Shown one piece after another: positions 7,033 to 12,633 of a DNA stretch of 12,633 nt (positions within the stretch are counted from its first letter, which is position 1; each line of letters opens with the position of its first letter). This DNA is from CAXQZU01 sp964228555. Its GTDB lineage: Bacteria > Planctomycetota > PLA2 > JAEUHO01. The notes beneath the pieces were generated by a model, which saw only the letters and a program-made list of their open reading frames with translations, searched no databases and was not told the DNA's origin. Location: contig CAXQZU010000010.1 of the NCBI GenBank assembly GCA_964228555.1, positions 1 through 12,633 of the forward strand, written 5' to 3'. The translations under genes were made by a program, and so were the position numbers.

Positions 7033-8207
7033 GCGAGCCGGCCCGGCGGCTGCTGGCGCAGCTCGCGCGGGGGCTGGCCGCCGAGGAGGCGCGCGGGCGC
7101 CGCCGGCACCTCACGCCGCGTGCCGGGCTGGACCTGAGCAGCAACGACGTGCTGGGACTGGCGGAGGACCCGTGGGTGGCTGCGCGCGTGGCCGAGGCCG
7201 TGCAGCGCCACGGGACGGGCGCAGGCGCCGCACGCCTGCTGCGCGGCAACCTCGCGCTGTTCGAGCAGGCCGAGGCGCGCCTGGCAGCGGCCTCGGGGCG
7301 CGAGGCGGCGCTGCTCTTCCCGAGTGGCTACATGGCCAGCCAGGCGCTGCTGGCGACGCTGCTGCGCGTGGGCGGCTCGTGGGCCAGCGACCGCGACAAC
7401 CACGCCTGCATCGTGGACGGGCTGCGGCTGGGCCGGCAGGCCGAGGGCCGCGTGGGACGGCTGGACGACCCCACGGATCCCTGCTGGGCCTTCCCCGAGG
7501 GCGCACCCTTCCCGCGGCTGGCGGTGGTCGAGAGCGTGGTCTCCACCTCGGGGCGCATGCCCGACCTCGCCTCCATCGCGGCCTGCGCGGAGGAGGCGGG
7601 CGCGGTGCTGCTGGTGGACGAGGCACACGCCACGGGCCTGTGGGGCGCCGCGAGCGGGCCCGCGCAGGCCACGCCCAGCGGTCGCGTGGCCGCGCTGGGC
7701 CTCACCTCGCGCGTGCTGGCCACGATGCACACGGGCGGCAAGGCGCTGGGCGTGGCAGGCGCGTGGGTGGCGGGCGAGCGCGTCCTCATCGAGCACCTCG
7801 TCCAGCACGCCCGCCCCTTCATCTTCACCACGGCGCCCATGCCGGCGCTGGCTGCCGGACTGCTGGCCGCGCTCGAGCGCCTCGCGACGCTGCCCGGCGC
7901 AGGCGAGGAGGTGCGCGCCAAGGCCGGGCGCCTGCGCACGCGCCTGCGCGAGGCAGGCGTGGACTGCGGCGGCGACGGCACCCACCTCGTGCCCGTGCCC
8001 ATGGGCAGCGAGGCGCGTGCCCTGGAGGTGGCCGGGCGCCTGCAGGCCGAAGGCTTCGACGTGCGCGCGCTGCGCCCCCCCACGGTGCCCGTGGGCGGCT
8101 CCTGCCTGCGCGTCGTGGTGCGCCGTGTGCTGGCCGACGAGGACCTCGAGCGCTTTGCCACGCGCCTGGCCCACCACGCACACGCCACGGCGGCAGGCAC
8201 GGCATGA
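7029..8207 (+). CDS. bioF: 8-amino-7-oxononanoate synthase (KAPA synthase)
   Basis: A PLP enzyme of the alpha-oxoamine synthase family that condenses pimeloyl-ACP or pimeloyl-CoA with L-alanine to give 8-amino-7-oxononanoate. The 392-residue product has LDLSSNDVLGLA near the N-terminus, His125 in SDRDNHACI (stacks on PLP), LVDEAHATGLWG with Asp197 and His200, and the PLP lysine Lys238 in MHTGGKALG. ALRPPTVPVGGSCLRV near the C-terminus is also characteristic. Two small departures from E. coli BioF are visible. The region of SGYSVVHQALE reads RGNLALFEQAE, so a usual His is Phe; and the lysine loop has extra residues (TMHTGGKALG). Neither removes a catalytic residue. Related 2-amino-3-ketobutyrate CoA ligase is possible by fold, but the operon settles BioF. 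It overlaps bioB and bioD by 4 bases each. Confidence 0.93.
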   Translation: MSEPARRLLAQLARGLAAEEARGRRRHLTPRAGLDLSSNDVLGLAEDPWVAARVAEAVQRHGTGAGAARLLRGNLALFEQAEARLAAASGREAALLFPSGYMASQALLATLLRVGGSWASDRDNHACIVDGLRLGRQAEGRVGRLDDPTDPCWAFPEGAPFPRLAVVESVVSTSGRMPDLASIAACAEEAGAVLLVDEAHATGLWGAASGPAQATPSGRVAALGLTSRVLATMHTGGKALGVAGAWVAGERVLIEHLVQHARPFIFTTAPMPALAAGLLAALERLATLPGAGEEVRAKAGRLRTRLREAGVDCGGDGTHLVPVPMGSEARALEVAGRLQAEGFDVRALRPPTVPVGGSCLRVVVRRVLADEDLERFATRLAHHAHATAAGTA

Positions 8208-8875
8208 AGGGCGTCTTCGTCACCGGCACCGACACCGGCGTGGGCAAGACGCTGCTGTGCGCCGCGCTGCTGTCGGCCGCGCCTGCGGACGTCCACTACG
8301 CCAAGCCGGTGCAGACCGGCACGCCGCCCGACGACGACCGCGCCACGGTGCTGGCGTTCTCGGGCGTCCCGGCCGCGCGCGTGCCCGACCTGGGGCTCAA
8401 GCTGCCCGAGCCTGTCTCGCCGCACCACGCAGCCCGCCTGGCAGGCGTGCGCCTCGAGGCCGCGGTGCTGGCCGCACGCGTCACCGCCTGCCGCCCCGCG
8501 CCCGCCGCATGGATCGTGGAGGGCGCCGGCGGGCTGCTGGCGCCGCTCAACGAGCACGAGACCATGCTGGACCTCGCCCGCGTGCTGGGCCTGCCCGTGC
8601 TGGTGGCCGTGCGCGTGCGGCTGGGCGCGATCAACCACACGCTGCTCACGCTGCGGGCCTTGCAGCAGGCCGGCACGCCCTGCGCCGGGCTGCTGCTCGT
8701 GGGCGCCACCGACCCGTCGCTGGAAGGCGCGCTCGCTGCGCACGCGCCGGGCCGCCTGCTCGGGCGCCTGCCGTGGCTGGGCACGGTGACGCCGGGAGCC
8801 GTGGCCGCCGCCGGCCGTGCGCTGTGGGCCGCCTCGCCCGCGCTGGCTGCCGCGTGCGGGGGAGCGGGCGCGTGA
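8204..8875 (+). CDS. bioD: Dethiobiotin synthetase
   Basis: ATP-dependent carboxylation and ring closure of 7,8-diaminononanoate to dethiobiotin. The 223-residue product matches the family length (E. coli about 225). The P-loop GTDTGVGKT is at residues 8-16 with Lys15. YAKPVQTG carries the substrate-binding Lys34, Asp45 is in the following acidic stretch, and VEGAGGLLAPL carries Glu106 at the metal/substrate site. RLGAINHTLLTLRAL matches the nucleotide-binding and dimer region. The ATG overlaps the bioF stop (ATGA at 8204-8207) and the TGA overlaps the bioA GTG (GTGA at 8872-8875), so the gene is translated as part of a tightly coupled operon. Nothing appears missing. Confidence 0.96.
   Translation: MKGVFVTGTDTGVGKTLLCAALLSAAPADVHYAKPVQTGTPPDDDRATVLAFSGVPAARVPDLGLKLPEPVSPHHAARLAGVRLEAAVLAARVTACRPAPAAWIVEGAGGLLAPLNEHETMLDLARVLGLPVLVAVRVRLGAINHTLLTLRALQQAGTPCAGLLLVGATDPSLEGALAAHAPGRLLGRLPWLGTVTPGAVAAAGRALWAASPALAAACGGAGA
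8858..8864 (+). promoter_or_regulatory. Ribosome binding site of bioA, inside the end of bioD
   Basis: GGGGGAG with a 7-base spacer to the GTG at 8872 fixes the bioA start. This matters because the bioA frame stays open upstream to about 7324, across bioD and part of bioF. Confidence 0.6.
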
Positions 8876-10167
8876 GCGATGACCTGCAGGCCCGCGACCG
8901 GCGCGTGCTCTGGCACCCCTTCACGCAGCACGCCGCGCCGGGCGACCCGCTGTCCGTGGTCGGGGCGCAGGGAGCGCACCTCGTGCTGGCCGACGGCCGG
9001 CGCGTGCTCGACGGCATCGCCTCGTGGTGGACCTGCCTGCACGGCCACGGCCACCCGCGGCTGGTGCAGGCCATCGCGGCGCAGGCCGCGCGGCTGGACC
9101 ACGTGCACTTCGCAGGCGTGACGCACGCACCGGCCGTGGAGGCGGCCGAGCGCCTGCTGGCGCGCGCTCCGCAGGGCCTCACGCGCGTCTTCTTCTCCGA
9201 CGACGGCTCCACGGCGGTGGAGGTGGCCGTCAAGATGGCCCTGCAGGCGCAGGCCCAGCGCGGCCAGCCCCAGCGCACCGGCTACATCGCCTTCGAGCAC
9301 GCCTACCACGGCGACACGGTAGGCGCGCTCTCGGTGGGCGATCCCGGCGAGTTCGCCAGCCCCTTCGGGCCGCTCACCTTCCCCGTGGCGCGCGCGCCCG
9401 TGCCGGCCGGCGAGGCCGGGGTGGAGCGCTGCCTTGCGCGCCTCGCGGCGCTGCTGGCCGAGCGTGGCGAGCGCACGGCAGCCGTGGTGATCGAGCCGCG
9501 CGTGCAGGGCGCGGGCGGCATGCGCATCCACCCGGCCTCGTTCCTGCGCGGGGTGGCAGCGCTGGCGCGCCAGCACGGCTGCCTGCTGGTGGCCGACGAG
9601 GTCTTCACCGGCCTGCACCGCACCGGCCCGTGCTTCGCCGTCGAGACGGCCGGCGTCGCCCCTGACCTGCTGTGCGTGGCCAAGGGCCTGAGCGGAGGCA
9701 TGCTGCCGCTGGCCGCCACGCTGGCCAGCGACGAGGTGTGGCGCGCCTTCCTCGACCCGCAGCTGGCGCGCGCCTTCCTCCACGGCCACTCCTACACCGC
9801 CAATCCCATCGCCTGCGCCGCCGCCGCAGCCAGCCTCGCACTGCTCGACGAGCCGGCCACGCGCGAGCGCATCGCCGCGCTGGGGCGCGTGCACGGCGCG
9901 CGGCTGCCCGGGCTGGCCCGACACCCCGCGGTGGCCGGCACGCGCGGGCTGGGCACGCTGGGGGTCGTGGAGCTGGCCGCGCAGGATGGCGGGTACTTCG
10001 CCGGTGCCGCGCGCAGCCTGGCGCGCGACCTGCTCGACCGCGGGCTGCTGGTGCGCCCGCTGGGCGCGGTCGTGTACCTGCTGCCGCCGCTGGCCACCAC
10101 CGAGCAGGACCTCCAGCAGGCCTACGACGCGCTGGCCGAAGGCCTTGACGCGCTGCCCGCGCGCTAG
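8872..10167 (+). CDS. bioA: Adenosylmethionine-8-amino-7-oxononanoate aminotransferase (DAPA aminotransferase)
   Basis: A class III PLP aminotransferase that converts 8-amino-7-oxononanoate to 7,8-diaminononanoate, with S-adenosylmethionine as the usual amino donor. The 431-residue product is close to E. coli BioA (429) along its whole length. Visible are WHPFTQ at 14-19, SWWTCLHGHGHP, the phosphate-binding DDGSTAVEVAVKMAL, AYHGDT with Tyr145 and Asp148, VADEVFTGLHRTG with Asp242, and the PLP lysine Lys271 in VAKGLSGGMLPL. LVRPLGAVVYLLPP carries Arg395, which should hold the KAPA carboxylate. E. coli Tyr17 is Phe17 here, and HGHSYTANP resembles the lysine-using B. subtilis enzyme more than E. 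coli (HGPTFMGNP), so the amino donor is not certain. The GTG start is preferred: it has a good Shine-Dalgarno sequence, overlaps bioD by 4 bases and gives the family N-terminus. It is the last gene of the operon. Confidence 0.95.
   Translation: MSDDLQARDRRVLWHPFTQHAAPGDPLSVVGAQGAHLVLADGRRVLDGIASWWTCLHGHGHPRLVQAIAAQAARLDHVHFAGVTHAPAVEAAERLLARAPQGLTRVFFSDDGSTAVEVAVKMALQAQAQRGQPQRTGYIAFEHAYHGDTVGALSVGDPGEFASPFGPLTFPVARAPVPAGEAGVERCLARLAALLAERGERTAAVVIEPRVQGAGGMRIHPASFLRGVAALARQHGCLLVADEVFTGLHRTGPCFAVETAGVAPDLLCVAKGLSGGMLPLAATLASDEVWRAFLDPQLARAFLHGHSYTANPIACAAAAASLALLDEPATRERIAALGRVHGARLPGLARHPAVAGTRGLGTLGVVELAAQDGGYFAGAARSLARDLLDRGLLVRPLGAVVYLLPPLATTEQDLQQAYDALAEGLDALPAR
10164..10167. other. Shared CTAG: overlapping stop codons of bioA and the convergent glycosyltransferase gene
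   Basis: CTAG provides TAG to bioA (10165-10167, + strand) and TAG to the glycosyltransferase gene (10166-10164, - strand). It is the same arrangement as at 5019-5022, so the two operons meet with no non-coding spacer. Confidence 0.9.
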
Positions 10168-11159
10168 GCGCCCAGCGCCTCGGCCACCGTGCGGGCGGTG
10201 CCATCCCACGATCCCGCAGGCGGCGCCACGCGCGGCGCCTGCGCCAGCAGGCGCGCGACGGCCGCGGCCGCGCCGGGCCAGGCGCGTGCGCGCGGGCCCG
10301 CCGGCGGCGGGACCAGCACGAGGCCCTGCGCACCCAGCGCCACGAGGTCGCGGTGCGCGGGGATGTCGCTGGCCACCACGGGCAGGCCCGCAGCCAGCGC
10401 CTCCGCCACCGGCAGGTCGTAGCCCTCTTCCAGCGAGGGCGCCAGCAGCACGCAGTGCTGTGCGTAGGCCGACGCCAGCGCCGCCTCGCTGGCCTCGCCG
10501 CGCAGGTGCGTGAGCGCCAGCCCCGCCTCGCGGGCCGCCGCCTGCGCAGCCGCGCAGGCCTTGCGCGGCTCCTCGCGCGCCACCAGCAGTGCCCCCGCGC
10601 GTTCCGCCGGCGCCGACGATGCCACGAGGCCCGGCGTGACCGCGTTGGCGGCCACGCGCACGCGCGCGGGGTCCAGCCCGAGGCGCTGCGTGGCCTCGCG
10701 GGCCACGTGCGGCGCCACCGCCAGCACCGCCGCGGCCTGCCGCAGCGCGGGCGCCCAGTGCCAGCGCGCGACCAGCCGTCGCGGCAGGCTGCCCCAGCCG
10801 TGCAGGTAGCGAAGGTCGTGGAGCGTGACCACGAGGCGCGTGCGACCGGCGAGGGCCAGCGGGCCATGGTCCACCAGCAGCGCCGCGAAGCGCGTGGCGC
10901 GGTGGCGCTCGCGCAGCTGGCGTCCACGGGCGCGCCAGCGCAGCGCCCCCGACTGCCAGCCCACGTCGGCCGTCACGTGCACGAGGTTGTCGGCCGCCAG
11001 CCACGCCGGCGGGCCGCCGCCGTCCGCGGCCCAGTGCACCTCCAGCACGTCCTGCGGCAGCAGTGCCGGCAGGCGGCGCAGCACCTCCTCCATGCGCCGC
11101 CGCGCCCCGCTCATCGCCGGGCCCAGGCCCGTGGCGTCCACCAGCAGCAGCCGCGTCAT
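10164..11159 (-). CDS. GT4-type glycosyltransferase (group 1 family), third gene of the cluster
   Basis: A 331-residue GT-B fold enzyme that would transfer a sugar from a nucleotide-sugar donor; neither donor nor acceptor can be told. The N-terminal half has LLLVDATGLGPAMSGARRRM (acceptor-side Gly loop) and VVTLHDLRYLHG. The C-terminal donor half has a basic REEPRK stretch and the EX7E motif with Glu245 and Glu253 (LEEGYDLPVAEAL), followed by AAGLPVVASDIPAHRDL. It is somewhat short for the family (usually 350-400), and the Glu-Gly-Tyr-Asp form of the motif is a recognised variant. The ATG at 11159 overlaps the TGA of the preceding gene (ATGA at 11156-11159) and has a good ribosome binding site. 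It ends tail-to-tail with bioA. With its two neighbours it probably serves surface polysaccharide synthesis in the cytoplasm. Confidence 0.87.
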   Translation of the reverse strand: MTRLLLVDATGLGPAMSGARRRMEEVLRRLPALLPQDVLEVHWAADGGGPPAWLAADNLVHVTADVGWQSGALRWRARGRQLRERHRATRFAALLVDHGPLALAGRTRLVVTLHDLRYLHGWGSLPRRLVARWHWAPALRQAAAVLAVAPHVAREATQRLGLDPARVRVAANAVTPGLVASSAPAERAGALLVAREEPRKACAAAQAAAREAGLALTHLRGEASEAALASAYAQHCVLLAPSLEEGYDLPVAEALAAGLPVVASDIPAHRDLVALGAQGLVLVPPPAGPRARAWPGAAAAVARLLAQAPRVAPPAGSWDGTARTVAEALGA

Positions 11160-12247
11160 GCGCGCTCCCCGGAAGCACGCAGCACGGCCTGCTGCAGCGC
11201 GGCACGCCAGCCCGCGGCCATCGCCGCCAGCGGGAACTCGCCCGCACGCACCCGTCCCGCCGCCACCAGCCGGGCCCGCAGCGCCTCGTCGCCTTCCATG
11301 CGCAGCACGCCCGCCACCCAGGCGTCGGGCTCGCCCGGCGGGAGCAGCAGGGCCGCGCCGCCGGCCACCTCGGGCAGCGAGCCCGCGCGCGAGGCCAGCA
11401 CGGGCACGCCCGCCGCGAAGCCTTCCAGCACGGGGAATCCGAAGCCCTCCGAGCGGGAAGGCACCAGCAGCAGGCGGGCGCGGGCCAGCTCGGCCTGCAC
11501 GGCCGAGTCGCTGGGCTCGTGCAGCACGACGAGGCGCGAGCCCAGCGCTGCCGCAGCCGGTGCGAGGCGGCGGCCGGGCTCCCCCACCAGCGTGCCTGTC
11601 CAGCCCGCCAGCCGCGGATCGGCCAGCAGGCGCAAGAACAGGTCCACGCCCTTCTTGCGCGCACCGCCCGCCCCGCGTCCGCTGCCCAGCAGCAACAAGC
11701 CCCCGTCGCGTGGCAGGGACGGCTCCGGCGCCGCCGGCGTGAACCCGTGCGCAACCACGCGCAGCCGGCTGGCCAGCGCGGGATGCACCGCCCTCACGTC
11801 CTCGGCCACGGCGTGGCTGGGGACCACCACGCCGGCCGCCCGCTGGGCCACGCGGGCCAGCGCCGCCGCGTGACGCGCCGTGCGCACGCTTCCCTCCAGC
11901 GCACCGTGCCGGTGCCACGGCACCTCGTGGACCCACGCCACGACGGGCAGGCGCGTGCGCGGGATGGCCGTGTAGGGCACGAGCAGCACGTCGGCACCTG
12001 CGGCCTCGGCGGCCTGCGCCAGCGCGCGCCGCCACGACCCACGCCGCCCTGCGCCCAGGGCCCGTGCGCCGCCGGGCAGGCCCGCCGGCCACGGCGGCGG
12101 CACCATCCCCGGCGTGGAGGGCAGGAATCCTGTCCAGGCCTCGCCAGCCTGCGGGCTGCGGGCGAGCGCCTCCAGCAAGGTGCCCAGCGCGCGTGCCACG
12201 CCCCGGCGCGGCGCCAGCACCTGCGGCGCGAGGTCGATGGCGATCAC
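11156..12247 (-). CDS. GT4-type glycosyltransferase (group 1 family), second gene of the cluster
   Basis: The 363-residue product has the size and two-domain layout of GT4 glycosyltransferases. The N-terminus (VIAIDLAPQVLAPRRGVARAL) carries the family's early strand and Gly/Arg loop; VVAWVHEVPWHRHG and VVVPSHAVAEDV follow. The donor-binding half contains KKGVDLFLRLL with Lys198/Lys199, then LVPSRSEGFGFPVLEG with the EX7E glutamates Glu267 and Glu275, and AAGVPVLASRAGSLPEVAGG. These are the residues that contact the nucleotide sugar in the family. The GTG at 12247 is chosen because it overlaps the stop of the preceding gene (GTGA at 12244-12247) and starts right at the homology; a longer open frame to 12325 reads through the neighbour's coding sequence. 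The donor sugar is unknown. Confidence 0.9.
   Translation of the reverse strand: MIAIDLAPQVLAPRRGVARALGTLLEALARSPQAGEAWTGFLPSTPGMVPPPWPAGLPGGARALGAGRRGSWRRALAQAAEAAGADVLLVPYTAIPRTRLPVVAWVHEVPWHRHGALEGSVRTARHAAALARVAQRAAGVVVPSHAVAEDVRAVHPALASRLRVVAHGFTPAAPEPSLPRDGGLLLLGSGRGAGGARKKGVDLFLRLLADPRLAGWTGTLVGEPGRRLAPAAAALGSRLVVLHEPSDSAVQAELARARLLLVPSRSEGFGFPVLEGFAAGVPVLASRAGSLPEVAGGAALLLPPGEPDAWVAGVLRMEGDEALRARLVAAGRVRAGEFPLAAMAAGWRAALQQAVLRASGERA
11165..11170 (-). promoter_or_regulatory. Ribosome binding site of the third glycosyltransferase gene
   Basis: GGGGAG on the - strand, 5 bases before the ATG at 11159 and inside the end of the preceding gene, supports this start. Confidence 0.55.
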
Positions 12248-12633
12248 GCCAGCACCCCACGGGGCTCGCCGCCGTCCACGGCAGCCGCATAGCAGGCCCG
12301 CGTGCCCCGTGCGCAGGCCTCCCACGTGTGGCGGGCCGCGAGGTCCTGGCCCGCCCGCACGAGTCGCTCGCGCAAGGGCCCATCCTGCAGCAGGCGCACG
12401 AGACCCTCGGCGATGGCATCCACGGAGAGGGCATCCACGGCCAGCACGGCCTCGCCCCCCACGTCATGGGCCGCCGTGCCCGTGCCCACGAGCACGGGCA
12501 CGCCCGCGTGCGCGCCTTCCAGCACCGGCAGGCCGAAGCCCTCGCCCAGCGAGGGATAGGCCAGCACCTCGGCACCCCGCAGCAGGCAGGCGATGCGCTC
12601 GCGCGAGGCACCCGGCTCGTGGCGCACCCACGC
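12244..12633 (-). CDS. GT4-type glycosyltransferase, C-terminal part; 5' end outside window
   Basis: The frame is open to the window edge, so only the last 129 residues are seen. They form the second half of a GT-B donor domain: ERIACLLRGAEVLAYPS, the EX7E motif in GEGFGLPVLEG, then AHAGVPVLVGTG and HDVGGEAVLAVD, and a C-terminal helix (HTWEACARGTRACYAAAV) that crosses back to the N-terminal domain in this family. Any start inside the window would give a truncated enzyme. The TGA at 12246-12244 overlaps the GTG of the next gene. All three glycosyltransferases share a similar EX7E block, and the cluster most likely continues upstream with other polysaccharide genes. Confidence 0.88.
   Translation of the reverse strand, partial: AWVRHEPGASRERIACLLRGAEVLAYPSLGEGFGLPVLEGAHAGVPVLVGTGTAAHDVGGEAVLAVDALSVDAIAEGLVRLLQDGPLRERLVRAGQDLAARHTWEACARGTRACYAAAVDGGEPRGVLA

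Noticed and set aside
7324..8871. Upstream extension of the bioA frame through bioF and bioD
   Set aside because: The translated extension is Arg/Ala/Trp-rich and shows no homology, while the GTG at 8872 has a good ribosome binding site and family N-terminus.
8296..11754. 1152-codon open frame on the - strand across bioD, bioA and the glycosyltransferase genes
   Set aside because: It is low-complexity Ala/Gly/Arg sequence overlapping several well-supported genes on both strands; typical of high-GC DNA with few stop codons.
1..12633. CRISPR array, tRNA or rRNA gene, insertion sequence or attachment site
   Set aside because: No spaced direct repeats, cloverleaf sequences, transposase motifs or terminal repeats were seen; gaps between genes are all under 100 bases.

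Overview
The window is very GC-rich, almost fully coding DNA holding ten protein genes and no RNA genes, mobile elements or CRISPR array that I could see. Codon third positions are overwhelmingly G or C throughout, and no stretch looks foreign to the rest. A large membrane Ser/Thr kinase with DUF4388, TPR, PEGA and beta-propeller parts, a tail-anchored FHA protein, a eukaryote-type NADP isocitrate dehydrogenase and a dense set of overlapping genes together suggest a high-GC Planctomycetota or Myxococcota bacterium. The sequence alone does not decide the phylum.

Layout. (1) Bases 1-3700, + strand: the 3' part of a Hanks-type kinase gene whose N-lobe lies outside the window. (2) 3775-5022, +: icd, NADP-dependent isocitrate dehydrogenase. 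(3) 5019-5366, -: a small IscU/NifU-like Fe-S scaffold protein lacking the third cluster cysteine, ending tail-to-tail with icd on a shared CTAG. (4) A 96-base divergent spacer with a perfect 9-base inverted repeat that places a TATCCT box facing each way. (5) 5463-6032, +: a tail-anchored FHA protein. (6) 6082-10167, +: the biotin operon bioB-bioF-bioD-bioA, with all three internal junctions overlapping by 4 bases. (7) 10164-12633, -: three overlapping GT4-type glycosyltransferase genes (the first one cut by the window edge), ending tail-to-tail with bioA on a second shared CTAG.

How the genes fit together. BioF, BioA, BioD and BioB carry out the four ring-assembly steps from pimeloyl thioester to biotin; no pimelate-synthesis gene (bioC, bioH, bioW, bioI) is present. 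The kinase and the FHA protein are a plausible phospho-signalling pair, because FHA domains bind phosphothreonine, but no direct link is visible. The glycosyltransferases probably belong to a surface-polysaccharide cluster continuing beyond base 12633. The strongest points for a second look are the degenerate Fe-S scaffold close to bioB, the shared CTAG stops, and likely leaderless promoters in front of icd and the FHA gene.
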